A DNA stretch of 64,000 bases from Phycisphaera sp. (lineage in GTDB: Bacteria > Planctomycetota > Phycisphaerae > Phycisphaerales > Zrk34): positions 26,447 to 90,446 of the forward strand of contig WGMA01000010.1 of NCBI GenBank assembly GCA_016125285.1, written 5' to 3'. Below are positions 1 through 8,527 of this stretch, piece by piece (position 1 is the first letter of the stretch; each line of letters starts with the position of its first letter). The notes beneath the pieces were generated by a model that was not told where the DNA came from, did not search any database, and worked only from the letters and a program-made list of their open reading frames with translations. The translations under genes and the position numbers were made by a program.

Positions 1-63
1 GAGCACCTCGTCGAGCCGCGACGAGAGCTGCGGAAACGTCAGATGGCAGTGCGTGTCGATCAT
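1..63 (-). CDS. tatD: TatD-family metal-dependent DNase, 5' end only
   Basis: Only the first 21 codons lie in the window; the gene runs off the left edge. The peptide starts MIDTHCHLTFPQL, with the His5-x-His7 metal-ligand pair that opens TatD-family deoxyribonucleases (TIM-barrel hydrolases that remove damaged 3' ends). An in-frame ATG 78 bases upstream would add 26 residues, but the conserved family start is the ATG at 63, so I use that. The family call rests on this short motif alone; other amidohydrolase-fold enzymes share the HxH, but the full MIDTHCHL start is typical of TatD. Confidence 0.7.
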   Translation of the reverse strand, partial: MIDTHCHLTFPQLSSRLDEVL

Positions 64-220
64 GGAGTGCGGATTGTGAGGGACGAACGCAACGAACACA
101 ACCGGGATCGATTTCGGCAACCGCCGCAATAGGTTTGCCATCGGCGGGAACGACGGTGGGTGTAGAATCGAACCGGACGGCGAAGGCCGGTCTCACCGCC
201 ATGCACTAAGGAGACACACG

Positions 221-577
221 ATGACAATCGACCCGGGCAACCTCGTGTTTGTGGGATTCAACAGCCATGTGGTCGCTTTGGACCGCGACAGTGGCAAGAT
301 CGCCTGGGACTGGTCCGCGCCGCATGGCTCCGGATACGTCTCGCTGCTCCTGATCGACGACCGGCACCTGATCGCGTCGGTCAACGGTTACACCTACTGC
401 CTTGATCCGTGCAGCGGAGGGCAGGTCTGGTACAACGGGCTGTCGGGCATGGGCATGGGCGTGACGTCGATCGTCGCGGTCGACAGGAAGAATCCGCACG
501 ACTCGCTGGTCGCCTCGGCGCAGGCTACCGCGGCGAACGCATCGGCGGCGGGCACAGCGGGCGCGGCTGGGTCATGA
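221..577 (+). CDS. Small PQQ-like beta-propeller repeat protein
   Basis: A 118-residue protein preceded by a good ribosome site (AAGGAG, about 9 bases before ATG). It carries two blades of the PQQ-enzyme type: VVALDRDSGKIAWDW (residues 22-36) and YTYCLDPCSGGQVWYN (residues 64-79), each with the A-x-D-x-x-x-G-x-x-x-W pattern. There is no signal peptide. The C-terminus is an Ala/Gly/Ser-rich tail. It is far too short for a complete eight-bladed propeller, so it either pairs with other blades or is a minimal two-to-three-blade protein, a type common in planctomycetes. Function unknown. Confidence 0.75.
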   Translation: MTIDPGNLVFVGFNSHVVALDRDSGKIAWDWSAPHGSGYVSLLLIDDRHLIASVNGYTYCLDPCSGGQVWYNGLSGMGMGVTSIVAVDRKNPHDSLVASAQATAANASAAGTAGAAGS

Positions 578-593
578 CGATCGCGGCGGTGAC

Positions 594-1634
594 TCAAACG
601 CGTTCGAGCTTGATCGGGTACGTGTTGCCCGACGCGAACTGGGCCACGTAGATGCTGTGCTCGTTGTCGACGACCAGGTCGTGGGGATGGATGAACGTGT
701 CGGTGCTGTGCGACATTTTCCGCAGCTTGCCGTTGTCGTCGTACGCCGGGGCCGACCCCGCGACGTTGGACAGCACGCGCATCTCCGCGTCGAGCACAGA
801 CACGAAGCCGTGGCTGTCGTGATCCTTCGGCCAGTTGTCCGCCAGGTGCGCCACGTAGTACCGCCCGTCGTGCAGGCGGATCTGTCGCGGGTTGCCGCCG
901 GGCATGTCGAACTGCGCGAGCTTGTCGCCGTCGAGCGACAGACGCAGCATGTACTGCTGGTCGGACATCGCGATCAGCAGCGTCGGGTCGGCCGGGTCGC
1001 GCAGATCAGTCATGCCGCCGTGCGGGCCCCAGTGCACGATGCCGCCCTCTTTGCCGCCGAGCGTTTTGACGAGCTTGCCGCTCGCGTCGTACCGCATGAT
1101 GTAGTCGCGGCCATACCCGTCGAGCACGAAGAAGTCCCCGCCGGGCAGGTGCAGCGTCCACGACGGGCGGTACTGGTCGGCCTTGTCGTACTTGCCGGTG
1201 TCGCTCGGCCAGCCCCACTCCGCCAGCACCTCGCCGTCGAGCGTCGTCTTTAGCACGCGGTGCGTCTTGAGGCACGTCATGTACAGCACCTGCCGCCCGC
1301 CCTCGGTCACGATCGACAGCCCGTGCGCCCCCGGCAGCGTCGTGCCCCACTTGTGCACGAGCTTGCCCGCCTTGTCGTAGACGATCACGTTGTTGGCCGT
1401 GTGATCCGTCAGCAGGATCACGTGCCCCTCCGCGTCGCACACGATGCCGTGGCAGTTGTTCACTGGTGTCTTGGCGTCGAGCACGCCCCACCCGGGCACG
1501 ACGCGGTATTTGAAATCGCCCTGGCCGAGCACCTGCGGCTCGGCGCCACGCGCCCGCACGTAGGGAAATCCCACGACCGACGCCGCGGCCGTGGCGACCG
1601 ATGCCTGCATGAATTTGCGTCGCGAACTGTGCAT
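594..1634 (-). CDS. Secreted NHL-repeat beta-propeller protein with Tat signal
   Basis: 346 residues from the ATG at 1634, preceded by GGAGG. An upstream in-frame start (1712) would bury the signal, so it is not used. The N-terminus has a twin-arginine motif SSRRKFMQ (residues 3-10) followed by a hydrophobic Ala/Val stretch, so export by Tat is expected. The body has repeated NHL-type blades such as GLSIVTEGGRQVLYMTCL and IHPHDLVVDNEHSIYVAQF, like the six-bladed propellers of peptidyl-hydroxyglycine lyases and other NHL proteins. Catalytic residues for a lyase cannot be confirmed by eye. Convergent with the PQQ-like gene. Confidence 0.75.
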   Translation of the reverse strand: MHSSRRKFMQASVATAAASVVGFPYVRARGAEPQVLGQGDFKYRVVPGWGVLDAKTPVNNCHGIVCDAEGHVILLTDHTANNVIVYDKAGKLVHKWGTTLPGAHGLSIVTEGGRQVLYMTCLKTHRVLKTTLDGEVLAEWGWPSDTGKYDKADQYRPSWTLHLPGGDFFVLDGYGRDYIMRYDASGKLVKTLGGKEGGIVHWGPHGGMTDLRDPADPTLLIAMSDQQYMLRLSLDGDKLAQFDMPGGNPRQIRLHDGRYYVAHLADNWPKDHDSHGFVSVLDAEMRVLSNVAGSAPAYDDNGKLRKMSHSTDTFIHPHDLVVDNEHSIYVAQFASGNTYPIKLERV

Positions 1635-1762
1635 GACGTGTGCCTCCGCAAGGGTGCGTACCGGACAGGATATCATGCCCGACCGCACCCGGCCGCGCGG
1701 TGTGCTTTGCAAATCTGGTCAGGACCACGGCTGATTCCGCCGCGACACGCAGAGAGATTCAC

Positions 1763-2950
1763 ATGGGTACACACACGCAATCGTTGACTGCCACGGCGCT
1801 GGCCGCGCTGCTCACCATTTCCTCCGTCATCGCCCGCGCGGCGGACGTGCCGGAGGAGTTCATCAAGGCCGGCGAGGCTCGACGTGCCGAGATCCCGCTC
1901 GGCGGCGACTTCAAGCCGGACCCGAAACAGCCGGTGTTCGTCGCCGTCGGCCACGGCGCACGGATCCTGCTGTCGCGCGACGACGGCAAGACCTGGACGC
2001 AGGTGTTCTTCGGCTACCCCGGCGCGGACCACGGCGGGTGGGCGACGAACTGCGTGGCCTACGCCGGCGGCGTCTTCGTTGTGCCCGTCGGGTGGACGCA
2101 GCCCACCAGCTACCTCGCCTCCGAGGACGGCGTGCACTGGCGACACCTCACCGACGGTAAGACCGTGTTCGACCGGCGCAGCAACGACCCGAGGCTGATG
2201 CCCACCGCGCTGTCGATGGCCGGTGGCCACGGCGTGTTCGTCGCCAGCGGGTACATGGACTTCACCGCCACGCCCGACCTCGGCCACACCTGGACGAAGG
2301 TCTCGCTGTGGGGCGTCGACAAGAACGACCCGCGCGGCCGCAAGCTCGTCACCCACCACATCCACACCGTCTACTGCGGCGACGCGTCCGGCCGATTCCT
2401 CGCACTGGGCAACGACCGCAGCAAGGAGAACACGAAATTCGGCAACCTCTTCGCCAGCGATGACCTCGGCCAGACCTGGACGTGGATCGAGCCGAAGGGC
2501 CTCGACACGCTGCACGACTACGAGGCGATGATTTGCAATGGCAAGGTCGTCGTCATCACCGACGCGGCCGGCGCCAACGCGTACCGCTCGCTCGACTTCG
2601 GCAACACGTGGGAAGGCCCGTTCGAGACCGGCGCGACGGGGCGGCCCACGCTGAGCCTCGTGGGCGACGAGTTCTGGGTGGTCGGCAAGACGTCGCGCGC
2701 CAGCGCTGACGGTGTCACGTGGCGCGATCTGCCCGCGGGGATGCCAAGCGGCAAGATCGTCGCGTCGGAGTCGGGCGCGCTGATCAACATCAACCGCGGC
2801 CGCATGTCGATCATGCGCAGCGGCGACCGCGGCGCGACGTGGCAGGAGGTGTTCACCTACGAGCCGCCCGAGACCGAGTTCATCCACGGCGGCCAGGGCC
2901 TGCGCGACGCGGCGTTCGGCTACATCACCGCCACGCCCGTCGCACGCTGA
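1763..2950 (+). CDS. Secreted Asp-box (BNR/sialidase-like) beta-propeller protein
   Basis: 395 residues from the ATG at 1763. A signal peptide covers residues 1 to about 25 and ends in ARAAD. At least five Asp-box motifs (S-x-D-x-G-x-T-W) are visible: SRDDGKTW, TPDLGHTW, SDDLGQTW, SLDFGNTW and SGDRGATW, spaced as in six-bladed BNR propellers. Such folds occur in sialidases, photosystem assembly factors and sortilin-like proteins; the Arg triad of true sialidases was not identified, so I do not assign an enzyme activity. It is divergent from the NHL protein gene, and the two ATGs are about 130 bases apart with both promoters between. Confidence 0.8.
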   Translation: MGTHTQSLTATALAALLTISSVIARAADVPEEFIKAGEARRAEIPLGGDFKPDPKQPVFVAVGHGARILLSRDDGKTWTQVFFGYPGADHGGWATNCVAYAGGVFVVPVGWTQPTSYLASEDGVHWRHLTDGKTVFDRRSNDPRLMPTALSMAGGHGVFVASGYMDFTATPDLGHTWTKVSLWGVDKNDPRGRKLVTHHIHTVYCGDASGRFLALGNDRSKENTKFGNLFASDDLGQTWTWIEPKGLDTLHDYEAMICNGKVVVITDAAGANAYRSLDFGNTWEGPFETGATGRPTLSLVGDEFWVVGKTSRASADGVTWRDLPAGMPSGKIVASESGALININRGRMSIMRSGDRGATWQEVFTYEPPETEFIHGGQGLRDAAFGYITATPVAR

Positions 2951-3059
2951 ACCACCCGGGCCCGGACGGTAGGCGTGCGACCCCCCCACGCTGCAACCGA
3001 GCCGAATCACGCCGGTATCAGAGGTTATGAGAACATTTTCGATCCGCTATCGGTCTGCG

Positions 3060-4403
3060 ATGACAACTTTCCGCCGCCTTTCCCTCGTCCTCGCGACGCT
3101 TCTCGTCGCGGCGGGACCTGGTCGCGCCGACGAGCCGGCCCAGGCCGCGGCGCCCAAGTCGTATCAGCGGGTTACGCAGGTGAGCGACACGGCGTCCAGG
3201 CTCGACATCGCGCTGCGTCGCTTTGAGGCCGCGGACGGCAAGGGGCCGGCCATCTGGCTCGCCGCCGTCACCCACGTTGGCGACGCCGCGTACTTCAAGC
3301 AATTGCAGCAGTTCCTTAACGCTCAGGCGCTGGTGCTCTACGAGGGCGTGGGCGCACCGGCCTTCGTGGACAGCACCCCGGCCGACGACGCGACCCGCGC
3401 CGACCGGACGCGCGACGCCGTCGCGTTCACCGCGGGCGTGCTCGCCGACTATCACGCGAACAAGGCGGCGTATCCCGAGTCGCTGGACGCGCTGCGGGCG
3501 TACACCGTCGAGGCGCACCCACGCGCCGCGCGATGGCTCGGCCGGGCGGTGGTCGACGGCTGGGGCAACGGCCTGGAGTACACGCACAACGCTGACGGGT
3601 TCACGCTGCTGTCGCGCGGGTCGGACGGCAAGCCGGGCGGCGAAGGCGCCGCGGCCGACATCACCGCCGACGACGTGAAGGCGATCGACCTGGCCGGCAA
3701 CGAGCAGCCCGGCCTGCAGACCTCCCTGGCGACGGCGCTGGGCCTCGTGTTCCAGCTCGACGCCATCAACTACGACCAGCCCAACTTCCGCCCGTGCGAC
3801 ATGACGATCCGCCAGCTCCGGCAGGCGATGGGCGGCGGAGGCGACGGCAACGCCCCGCGCGAGGATCAGGCCGACGGCGGCGGCATCGTCGTCGAGCCGA
3901 ACAACGCCGGGGCCGAAGACGACGGCGGCCGTCAGCTCAGGCAACTGCTCAAGACGCTGGACGGCGGATCGATGGCCTCGCGCATGCTGGGCGTGGCGTC
4001 GCGTCTGCTCGCAGCCAATCCGAAACTCCAGTCGCTGGCGAAGCTGATGCTGATCGACATGCTCGGCTCGCTCGAAGGCGACATCGCGTCGAACGCCGCG
4101 CTGCCCAAAAGCATGCAGCAGCTCATGAAGACACTCGTCCACGACCGCAATGAGATCGTGATGCAGGGCCTCAAGAGCGCGGCGGCCGGTCCGGACGCGC
4201 CCAAGAGCATCGCGGTGTTCTACGGGGCCGGTCACATGATCGATCTGGAAAGCCGCCTGGTCAGCGAGATGGGCTACAAGCCGGTCGAGGACAAGTGGCT
4301 GTCCGCGTTCTCCGCCGACGCCGCGGACACCGGCATGGACCCGCGCCAGGTCGAAGCGGTCCGCAACCTGATCCGCCAGCAGATGCGTCTGATGAGCAGG
4401 TGA
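3060..4403 (+). CDS. TraB/GumN-like protein with inserted GspG C-terminal domain
   Basis: 447 residues from the ATG at 3060, giving a clean signal peptide (MTTFRRLSLVLATLLVAAG...RA); an ATG at 3027 adds 11 residues. Residues about 60-100 (WLAAVTHVGDAAYFKQLQQ and LVLYEGVGAP) look like the start of a TraB/GumN (erythromycin-esterase-like) domain. Residues about 120-205 match the C-terminal domain of type II secretion pseudopilin GspG: YPESLDALRAY, then DGWGNGLEYTHNADGFTLLS, then GSDGKPGGEG. The TraB-like sequence resumes (FQLDAINYDQPNFRPCDM) and ends with SIAVFYGAGHMIDLESRL. The GspG domain is thus embedded in the TraB-like fold. Role unknown; probably periplasmic. Confidence 0.75.
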   Translation: MTTFRRLSLVLATLLVAAGPGRADEPAQAAAPKSYQRVTQVSDTASRLDIALRRFEAADGKGPAIWLAAVTHVGDAAYFKQLQQFLNAQALVLYEGVGAPAFVDSTPADDATRADRTRDAVAFTAGVLADYHANKAAYPESLDALRAYTVEAHPRAARWLGRAVVDGWGNGLEYTHNADGFTLLSRGSDGKPGGEGAAADITADDVKAIDLAGNEQPGLQTSLATALGLVFQLDAINYDQPNFRPCDMTIRQLRQAMGGGGDGNAPREDQADGGGIVVEPNNAGAEDDGGRQLRQLLKTLDGGSMASRMLGVASRLLAANPKLQSLAKLMLIDMLGSLEGDIASNAALPKSMQQLMKTLVHDRNEIVMQGLKSAAAGPDAPKSIAVFYGAGHMIDLESRLVSEMGYKPVEDKWLSAFSADAADTGMDPRQVEAVRNLIRQQMRLMSR

Positions 4404-4463
4404 CGCCAGCGGGATTGCAACGCCGATCCTGCGCGTCGCAGTCCGCTCAGGTCCCGCCGCGCG

Positions 4464-5921
4464 TCACCTTTCGTGCTCGTCCTTGTGCTCGTCCTCGTGC
4501 GGCGTCATCGGCGTCAGCGGGATGACTTCGTCGAACGCCGGGGGCACCTCACCGCCGACGCGTCGGGTGTAGACGCCGCCGTCGTCGACACCGTTCTCCG
4601 AAACGCTGTAAACGACGACGCCTTCAGCGTCCGAGCGGTAACGCATCGTCTCGCCGGTCCACGGATCCATCAGCGGCGCGACGGCGAAGTCGGGCGACAC
4701 GGCGGCGAGCGTCGCGGGCCAGTCGCCGCGAGCAAGGTGATAGCGTTTCACCGCCACCGCGGCCTGCGCCAATCGCAGGTCCATCCGCGCACGCATGTCC
4801 GAACGGATCGCGTGAAGCACCGGCGTCATCATCAGGTCCGACACCACACGCAGCGAACCGTCCCGCTCACGCTCCACCTCGGCGTTCACCCGCTTCACCT
4901 CGGCCATGCGTCGCGGCTCGGACAGGTCGAGCACCGCCAGATACCGCCGCATCGTCGCAAGGTAATGCGCCTCGTCCCGCGCCATCACGCCCGACACGCG
5001 GAGCAGCCGGTACGCACTGAACACCGACGGCTCGCTGCCGAGGGCCCATTTCGGATCGGCGAACATCGCCACGACGATCGCCCGCTCGGCGATGATCGCG
5101 CGGCGCATCATTCGATCGTTGCCGGCGTCGTCGAAGCAGCCGCCCAGACGCCGCAACTGTTCCTCGTTCAGCTCCGCGTAACCGGCGATCTGCGAACCGA
5201 TCATCCCGATCGTGTGCTGCACGCTGAGCCGCGCCTCGAGGGCGCGCTCCGACGTCTCGTTCTCCAGCGACCGCGCCACCGCCGCGAAGTCCTCGAAGGC
5301 CCCGATCGCCGGCTCCATCTCGCCGCGCGCCACGAAGTAGACGATCCGCCAGCCCAACACCTCCACCGCCGTGGCCGCGACCTTCGTCACCGCCTCGTCG
5401 CCGCGCTCGAGCGGGCCCTTTGTCAGGTCGAAGGGGTAGCGGCAGTACGTCAGCCCCGCCGCCTCGTGCAGCTTCGCCGCGGCGTCGGCGTTCAGCTCGA
5501 CGTAGCGGCGGATCGCCTCGAGCGCGTCGGCGTTGAGTGTCTGCTTCGGCGCGTACAGCACGTCGACGAACAGCGGCAGGCCGCGGGTAACGACCGGGTC
5601 TTCCACGCTGGCGTACGGCACGGCCCGCGCCACGGCGTCGCGATAAACGTCCGCGGCGTTGGCGCCGTCGATCGGCATGTCGCCGCGCCACGTCTGCAAC
5701 TCGGCGAGCGTGGCCGGCTCGCCCGCCGCGCGGATCGCGCCGATCTCCTGCGCCGCCACGCTCGCCCCCCACCACCGCCACACGCCGAACGCCGCGACCG
5801 CGACAATCACCAACGCGGCGATGAACCTCACCCACCGCCGCCGCGGCCGCGCAGCGTCAGACCGCCCCGCCGCGCTCGTGGCGGACGCCGACTCCGTTTC
5901 ATCCTGTGATGCGTGGGTCAC
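4464..5921 (-). CDS. Single-pass membrane-anchored protein of unknown function
   Basis: 485 residues. After a polar N-terminus rich in acidic, Ser and Arg residues comes one membrane helix (VRFIAALVIVAVAAFGVW, about residues 31-48), with the rest outside the cytoplasm. The bulk is helical and resembles other planctomycete anchored proteins. Near the C-terminus, DPWTGETMRYRSDAEG and VYSVSENGVDDGG form a pseudopilin-like DPx(T/F)G...Y.S.G..DDGG motif. The same motif ends the unrelated-looking HAAS protein at 49181-51067. The tail is His/Glu/Asp-rich (EDEHKDEHER), a possible metal-binding patch. No function assigned. Confidence 0.7.
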   Translation of the reverse strand: MTHASQDETESASATSAAGRSDAARPRRRWVRFIAALVIVAVAAFGVWRWWGASVAAQEIGAIRAAGEPATLAELQTWRGDMPIDGANAADVYRDAVARAVPYASVEDPVVTRGLPLFVDVLYAPKQTLNADALEAIRRYVELNADAAAKLHEAAGLTYCRYPFDLTKGPLERGDEAVTKVAATAVEVLGWRIVYFVARGEMEPAIGAFEDFAAVARSLENETSERALEARLSVQHTIGMIGSQIAGYAELNEEQLRRLGGCFDDAGNDRMMRRAIIAERAIVVAMFADPKWALGSEPSVFSAYRLLRVSGVMARDEAHYLATMRRYLAVLDLSEPRRMAEVKRVNAEVERERDGSLRVVSDLMMTPVLHAIRSDMRARMDLRLAQAAVAVKRYHLARGDWPATLAAVSPDFAVAPLMDPWTGETMRYRSDAEGVVVYSVSENGVDDGGVYTRRVGGEVPPAFDEVIPLTPMTPHEDEHKDEHER

Positions 5922-6150
5922 GTCGACAACACCCCTTGCCCGGTTCGCCCCGCATTATAGTCCCCTTTGGAACCCCGCCGGGCAAACGAAGCCTGCCCCG
6001 ACGCTCCCCCTTGGCGGATTGTGATGCCGAATCGATCCGACGCACAAATCGGCTCGCACTTTGCAACGATTTGCGATCCGGGAGGCCGCGTTCGTCGCCG
6101 AATAGAGCTAAGATGACATCATCCCCGAACGGGCACGGGAGGCAGCGACG

Positions 6151-7362
6151 ATGAAGCACCATGGCTTTGAACGTGCCGCGCGACAGCGTCACTCAACACG
6201 GCGATCGGTCCATGTGCTGGCGATGACGACCGTCGCGATGGCGGCGATGTTCGGCGGCGCCACAGCGGACGCCGCGCCGCGGCCGAAGCTGCAGATCATC
6301 AACGCCAGCGACGACGCGATCGAGGTCTTCTGGATCAGGCCGGACGGCGAGCGTATGGTCAACGGCTCGATCGCGCCGGGCGAGGAGACGACGATCGACA
6401 CGACGATCGGCCACCGCTTCGCGATCGTCGATCACCGGGCGGGGACCGAGAAGATCGTCACGAGCGAGGTGACGTATCAGGCGTTCCGCTACGACCCGCC
6501 AAGCGACGAAGGCATCCCGGCGTTCTACACGCAGGTGATCCACGCAAAGGGTTTCCCGATCGTGGCGTCGGCGAACGTGAATCCGTTCGCGCTGAAGGAG
6601 GCGGAGTACATCCTGGAGAAGATGCTCGGGAGTCGGCCGGACGTGCGCGAGGCGATGATCAAGAGCGGCGCGCGGCTGTGCATCGTGGCGCACAACGAGC
6701 TGACGACGGACCTGCCGGAGTGGGCGCACCTGGCGCAGGGCTGGCCGCCCGACAAGAACATGCGGACGATCTCCGCCAAGACGTACTGGGACGTGCGCGG
6801 GCGCGGCATGGGCGGCAGCCAGACCGACCCGTACTGCATCTGCGCCGAGGAGAACATCCTGGGCTTCCCCGGCGATCCGTACGAGAAGGAGTGCATCCTG
6901 ATCCACGAGTTCGCGCACTCGATCCACCTGCGCGGGATGGTCAACGTGGACCCGACGTTCGACGATCGGCTCAAGGAGACGTACGACAAGGCGATGGCCG
7001 CGGGGCTGTGGAAGGGCAAGTACGCCAGCGTCAATCACCACGAATACTTCGCCGAGGGCGTGCAGTCGTGGTTCGACGACAACCGCGAGAACGACCACGA
7101 CCACAACTGGGTCAACACGCGTGTCGAGCTGATCGAGTACGACCCCGGCCTCGCCGCGATGTGCAAGGAAGTGTTCGGCGAGACGAAGTTCAGCTACTCC
7201 AAGCCCGCCACCCGACTCGTCGGCCACCTCACGGGCTACGACCCGTCCAAAGCCCCGCAGTACAAGCTTCCCGAGCGACTGGAGGAGGCGCGGGCGCTGA
7301 TCCGCCAAGCGGCGCGCGATCGCGACGCGAAGGCGAACGCGGCGGGGAAGAGTGAGAAGTAG
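6151..7362 (+). CDS. Secreted zinc-peptidase-like protein with VHL-like beta domain
   Basis: 403 residues, ribosome site GGGAGG before ATG 6151. The N-terminus contains a signal-like segment ending ATADAAP (about residue 42). Residues 46-95 (KLQIINASDDAIEVFWIRPD, then NGSIAPGEETTIDTTIGH and FAIVDH) read like the von Hippel-Lindau beta domain (F/I-N-x-S...W.d..G....g.l.PGe...T..gH...v.D). A C-terminal metallopeptidase-like domain has HEFAHSIH at residues 252-259 and a downstream acidic segment (NHHEYFAEGVQSWFD) that could give the third zinc ligand. Probably a secreted metal-dependent peptidase or binding protein; substrate unknown. Confidence 0.75.
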   Translation: MKHHGFERAARQRHSTRRSVHVLAMTTVAMAAMFGGATADAAPRPKLQIINASDDAIEVFWIRPDGERMVNGSIAPGEETTIDTTIGHRFAIVDHRAGTEKIVTSEVTYQAFRYDPPSDEGIPAFYTQVIHAKGFPIVASANVNPFALKEAEYILEKMLGSRPDVREAMIKSGARLCIVAHNELTTDLPEWAHLAQGWPPDKNMRTISAKTYWDVRGRGMGGSQTDPYCICAEENILGFPGDPYEKECILIHEFAHSIHLRGMVNVDPTFDDRLKETYDKAMAAGLWKGKYASVNHHEYFAEGVQSWFDDNRENDHDHNWVNTRVELIEYDPGLAAMCKEVFGETKFSYSKPATRLVGHLTGYDPSKAPQYKLPERLEEARALIRQAARDRDAKANAAGKSEK

Positions 7363-7365
7363 ACG

Positions 7366-7735
7366 TATAGCCGGATTGCAACGCCAATCCGGCCCGTCGC
7401 GCCGCCCACACACGTCGTCACGTCATCGGTGCGCCCGACGCGCCGGAACGACGTTGCGTTCCGGCCATGACGCGTCGCGCCGCACGAGCCACGTCGATAC
7501 GTGCGATGTACCGCCCGACGGCCCGGGATGCGTTGCATCCCGGCTATTACAAACCACCCTGCCACGGCGCGCGATCCGAGCCGCGTTGTGTCAACGCGGA
7601 TTCGTGCGCAGCGCGAAGGGTTTGAAGATTTGGGGCTGCGCCCCAACCCGCGTTGATACAACGCGGGTCGGAACCCGACGGACCAAGTTTGATAGACGCG
7701 TGCGATGAAGCACGGGCTATGGCCCGTGGCACACC
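7366..7735. repeat. Array of REP-like hairpins in a gene-free stretch
   Basis: The 425 bases between the peptidase and the HNH gene hold no convincing gene. They contain at least six short palindromes: 7370-7392 (CCGGATT/AATCCGG), 7441-7464 (CCGGAACG/CGTTCCGG), 7521-7547 (CCGGGATGC/GCATCCCGG), about 7580-7601 (CCGCGTTG/CAACGCGG), 7643-7667 (CCCGCGTTG/CAACGCGGG) and 7711-7730 (CACGGG/CCCGTG). Most stems are flanked by TAGCC or GGCTAT and have a GTTG-type loop, so they look like variants of one repeat family. Confidence 0.6.
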
Positions 7736-7787
7736 CGATTGCGGGCAATCACTCAAACATGATCCGGGCACCCGGCATCACTGTCGA

Positions 7788-8501
7788 CTAAAACTGACCA
7801 GGATCAAGATTGCCTTTGCGTCGGTTACAAGATTCACAGAGCAATTGAAGATTACGAGCACTATCCGCGCCTCCTTTTGAGTGCGGGATAATGTGATCAA
7901 ATTCAAGTTTTTCTTTGCTTCCGCATTCGACACAGCGCCCCTGATCTCGTCGCCATACTTCACGCTGGACCACTTTTGGAATTGGGTCTCGATTACGGGC
8001 TTCAGTGATCCGCGTCTCGACACGAGTCATGGGCTTCCCTCCGCAGACAAGTCTAGCCAATTCTCCCAAGGTCTTTATCGCATCTAGTGGCTTCAAGTCA
8101 ATATCGTTGAGGATCATGGGTTCAAAGAATTGAAGTGACTCTTCCTTGGTGCCTAGGTCGCGCATCATAGCCTTCAGAATCGGCCACATTTCACACGCTG
8201 ATTTTAGATTCAGTTTCTGAAGTTCACACTGTTCTACCGCGCCAACTCTGCGAAACATTGGCGGGGGATCGAATATAGCCCACTCCACGGTCGAACTCAT
8301 CAATCCCATAAACCAAATATTGGTCTCAACAATTGAGATATCGACGGTCGACGATTCTTTGCTTGCCCACGCCTTAGCACCAGCAAGATCTGACCACACA
8401 AAGGTGTAGATGTTACCTTGTCTACTTTTCCATGCAGTAGAATCGATTTTCGTGCCATCTACGATCCGGCCAATTACCGCGAGTTGCGTTGGAAGTTGCA
8501 T
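7788..8501 (-). CDS. HNH endonuclease-domain protein
   Basis: 237 residues from ATG 8501; a GTG at 8510 would add three. The C-terminal 60 residues form an HNH nuclease domain: CVECGS, then FDHIIPHSKGGAD with the catalytic His, then LLCESCNRRKGN, giving the two CxxC zinc pairs and the HNH core. The N-terminal 150 residues are not recognised. Base composition is clearly less GC-rich than the neighbours, and the gene sits beside a REP array directly downstream of nadB, so recent transfer is likely. It could be a homing-type, restriction or defence nuclease; the sequence does not decide. Confidence 0.85.
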   Translation of the reverse strand: MQLPTQLAVIGRIVDGTKIDSTAWKSRQGNIYTFVWSDLAGAKAWASKESSTVDISIVETNIWFMGLMSSTVEWAIFDPPPMFRRVGAVEQCELQKLNLKSACEMWPILKAMMRDLGTKEESLQFFEPMILNDIDLKPLDAIKTLGELARLVCGGKPMTRVETRITEARNRDPIPKVVQREVWRRDQGRCVECGSKEKLEFDHIIPHSKGGADSARNLQLLCESCNRRKGNLDPGQF

Positions 8502-8527
8502 AGCATGCACTCAAAATATGAAAGACA

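Noticed and set aside
221..577. Truncated pseudogene of a larger PQQ enzyme
   Set aside because: The gene has a good ribosome site, a normal stop, and no blade remnants downstream; small two-blade proteins of this type exist in planctomycetes.
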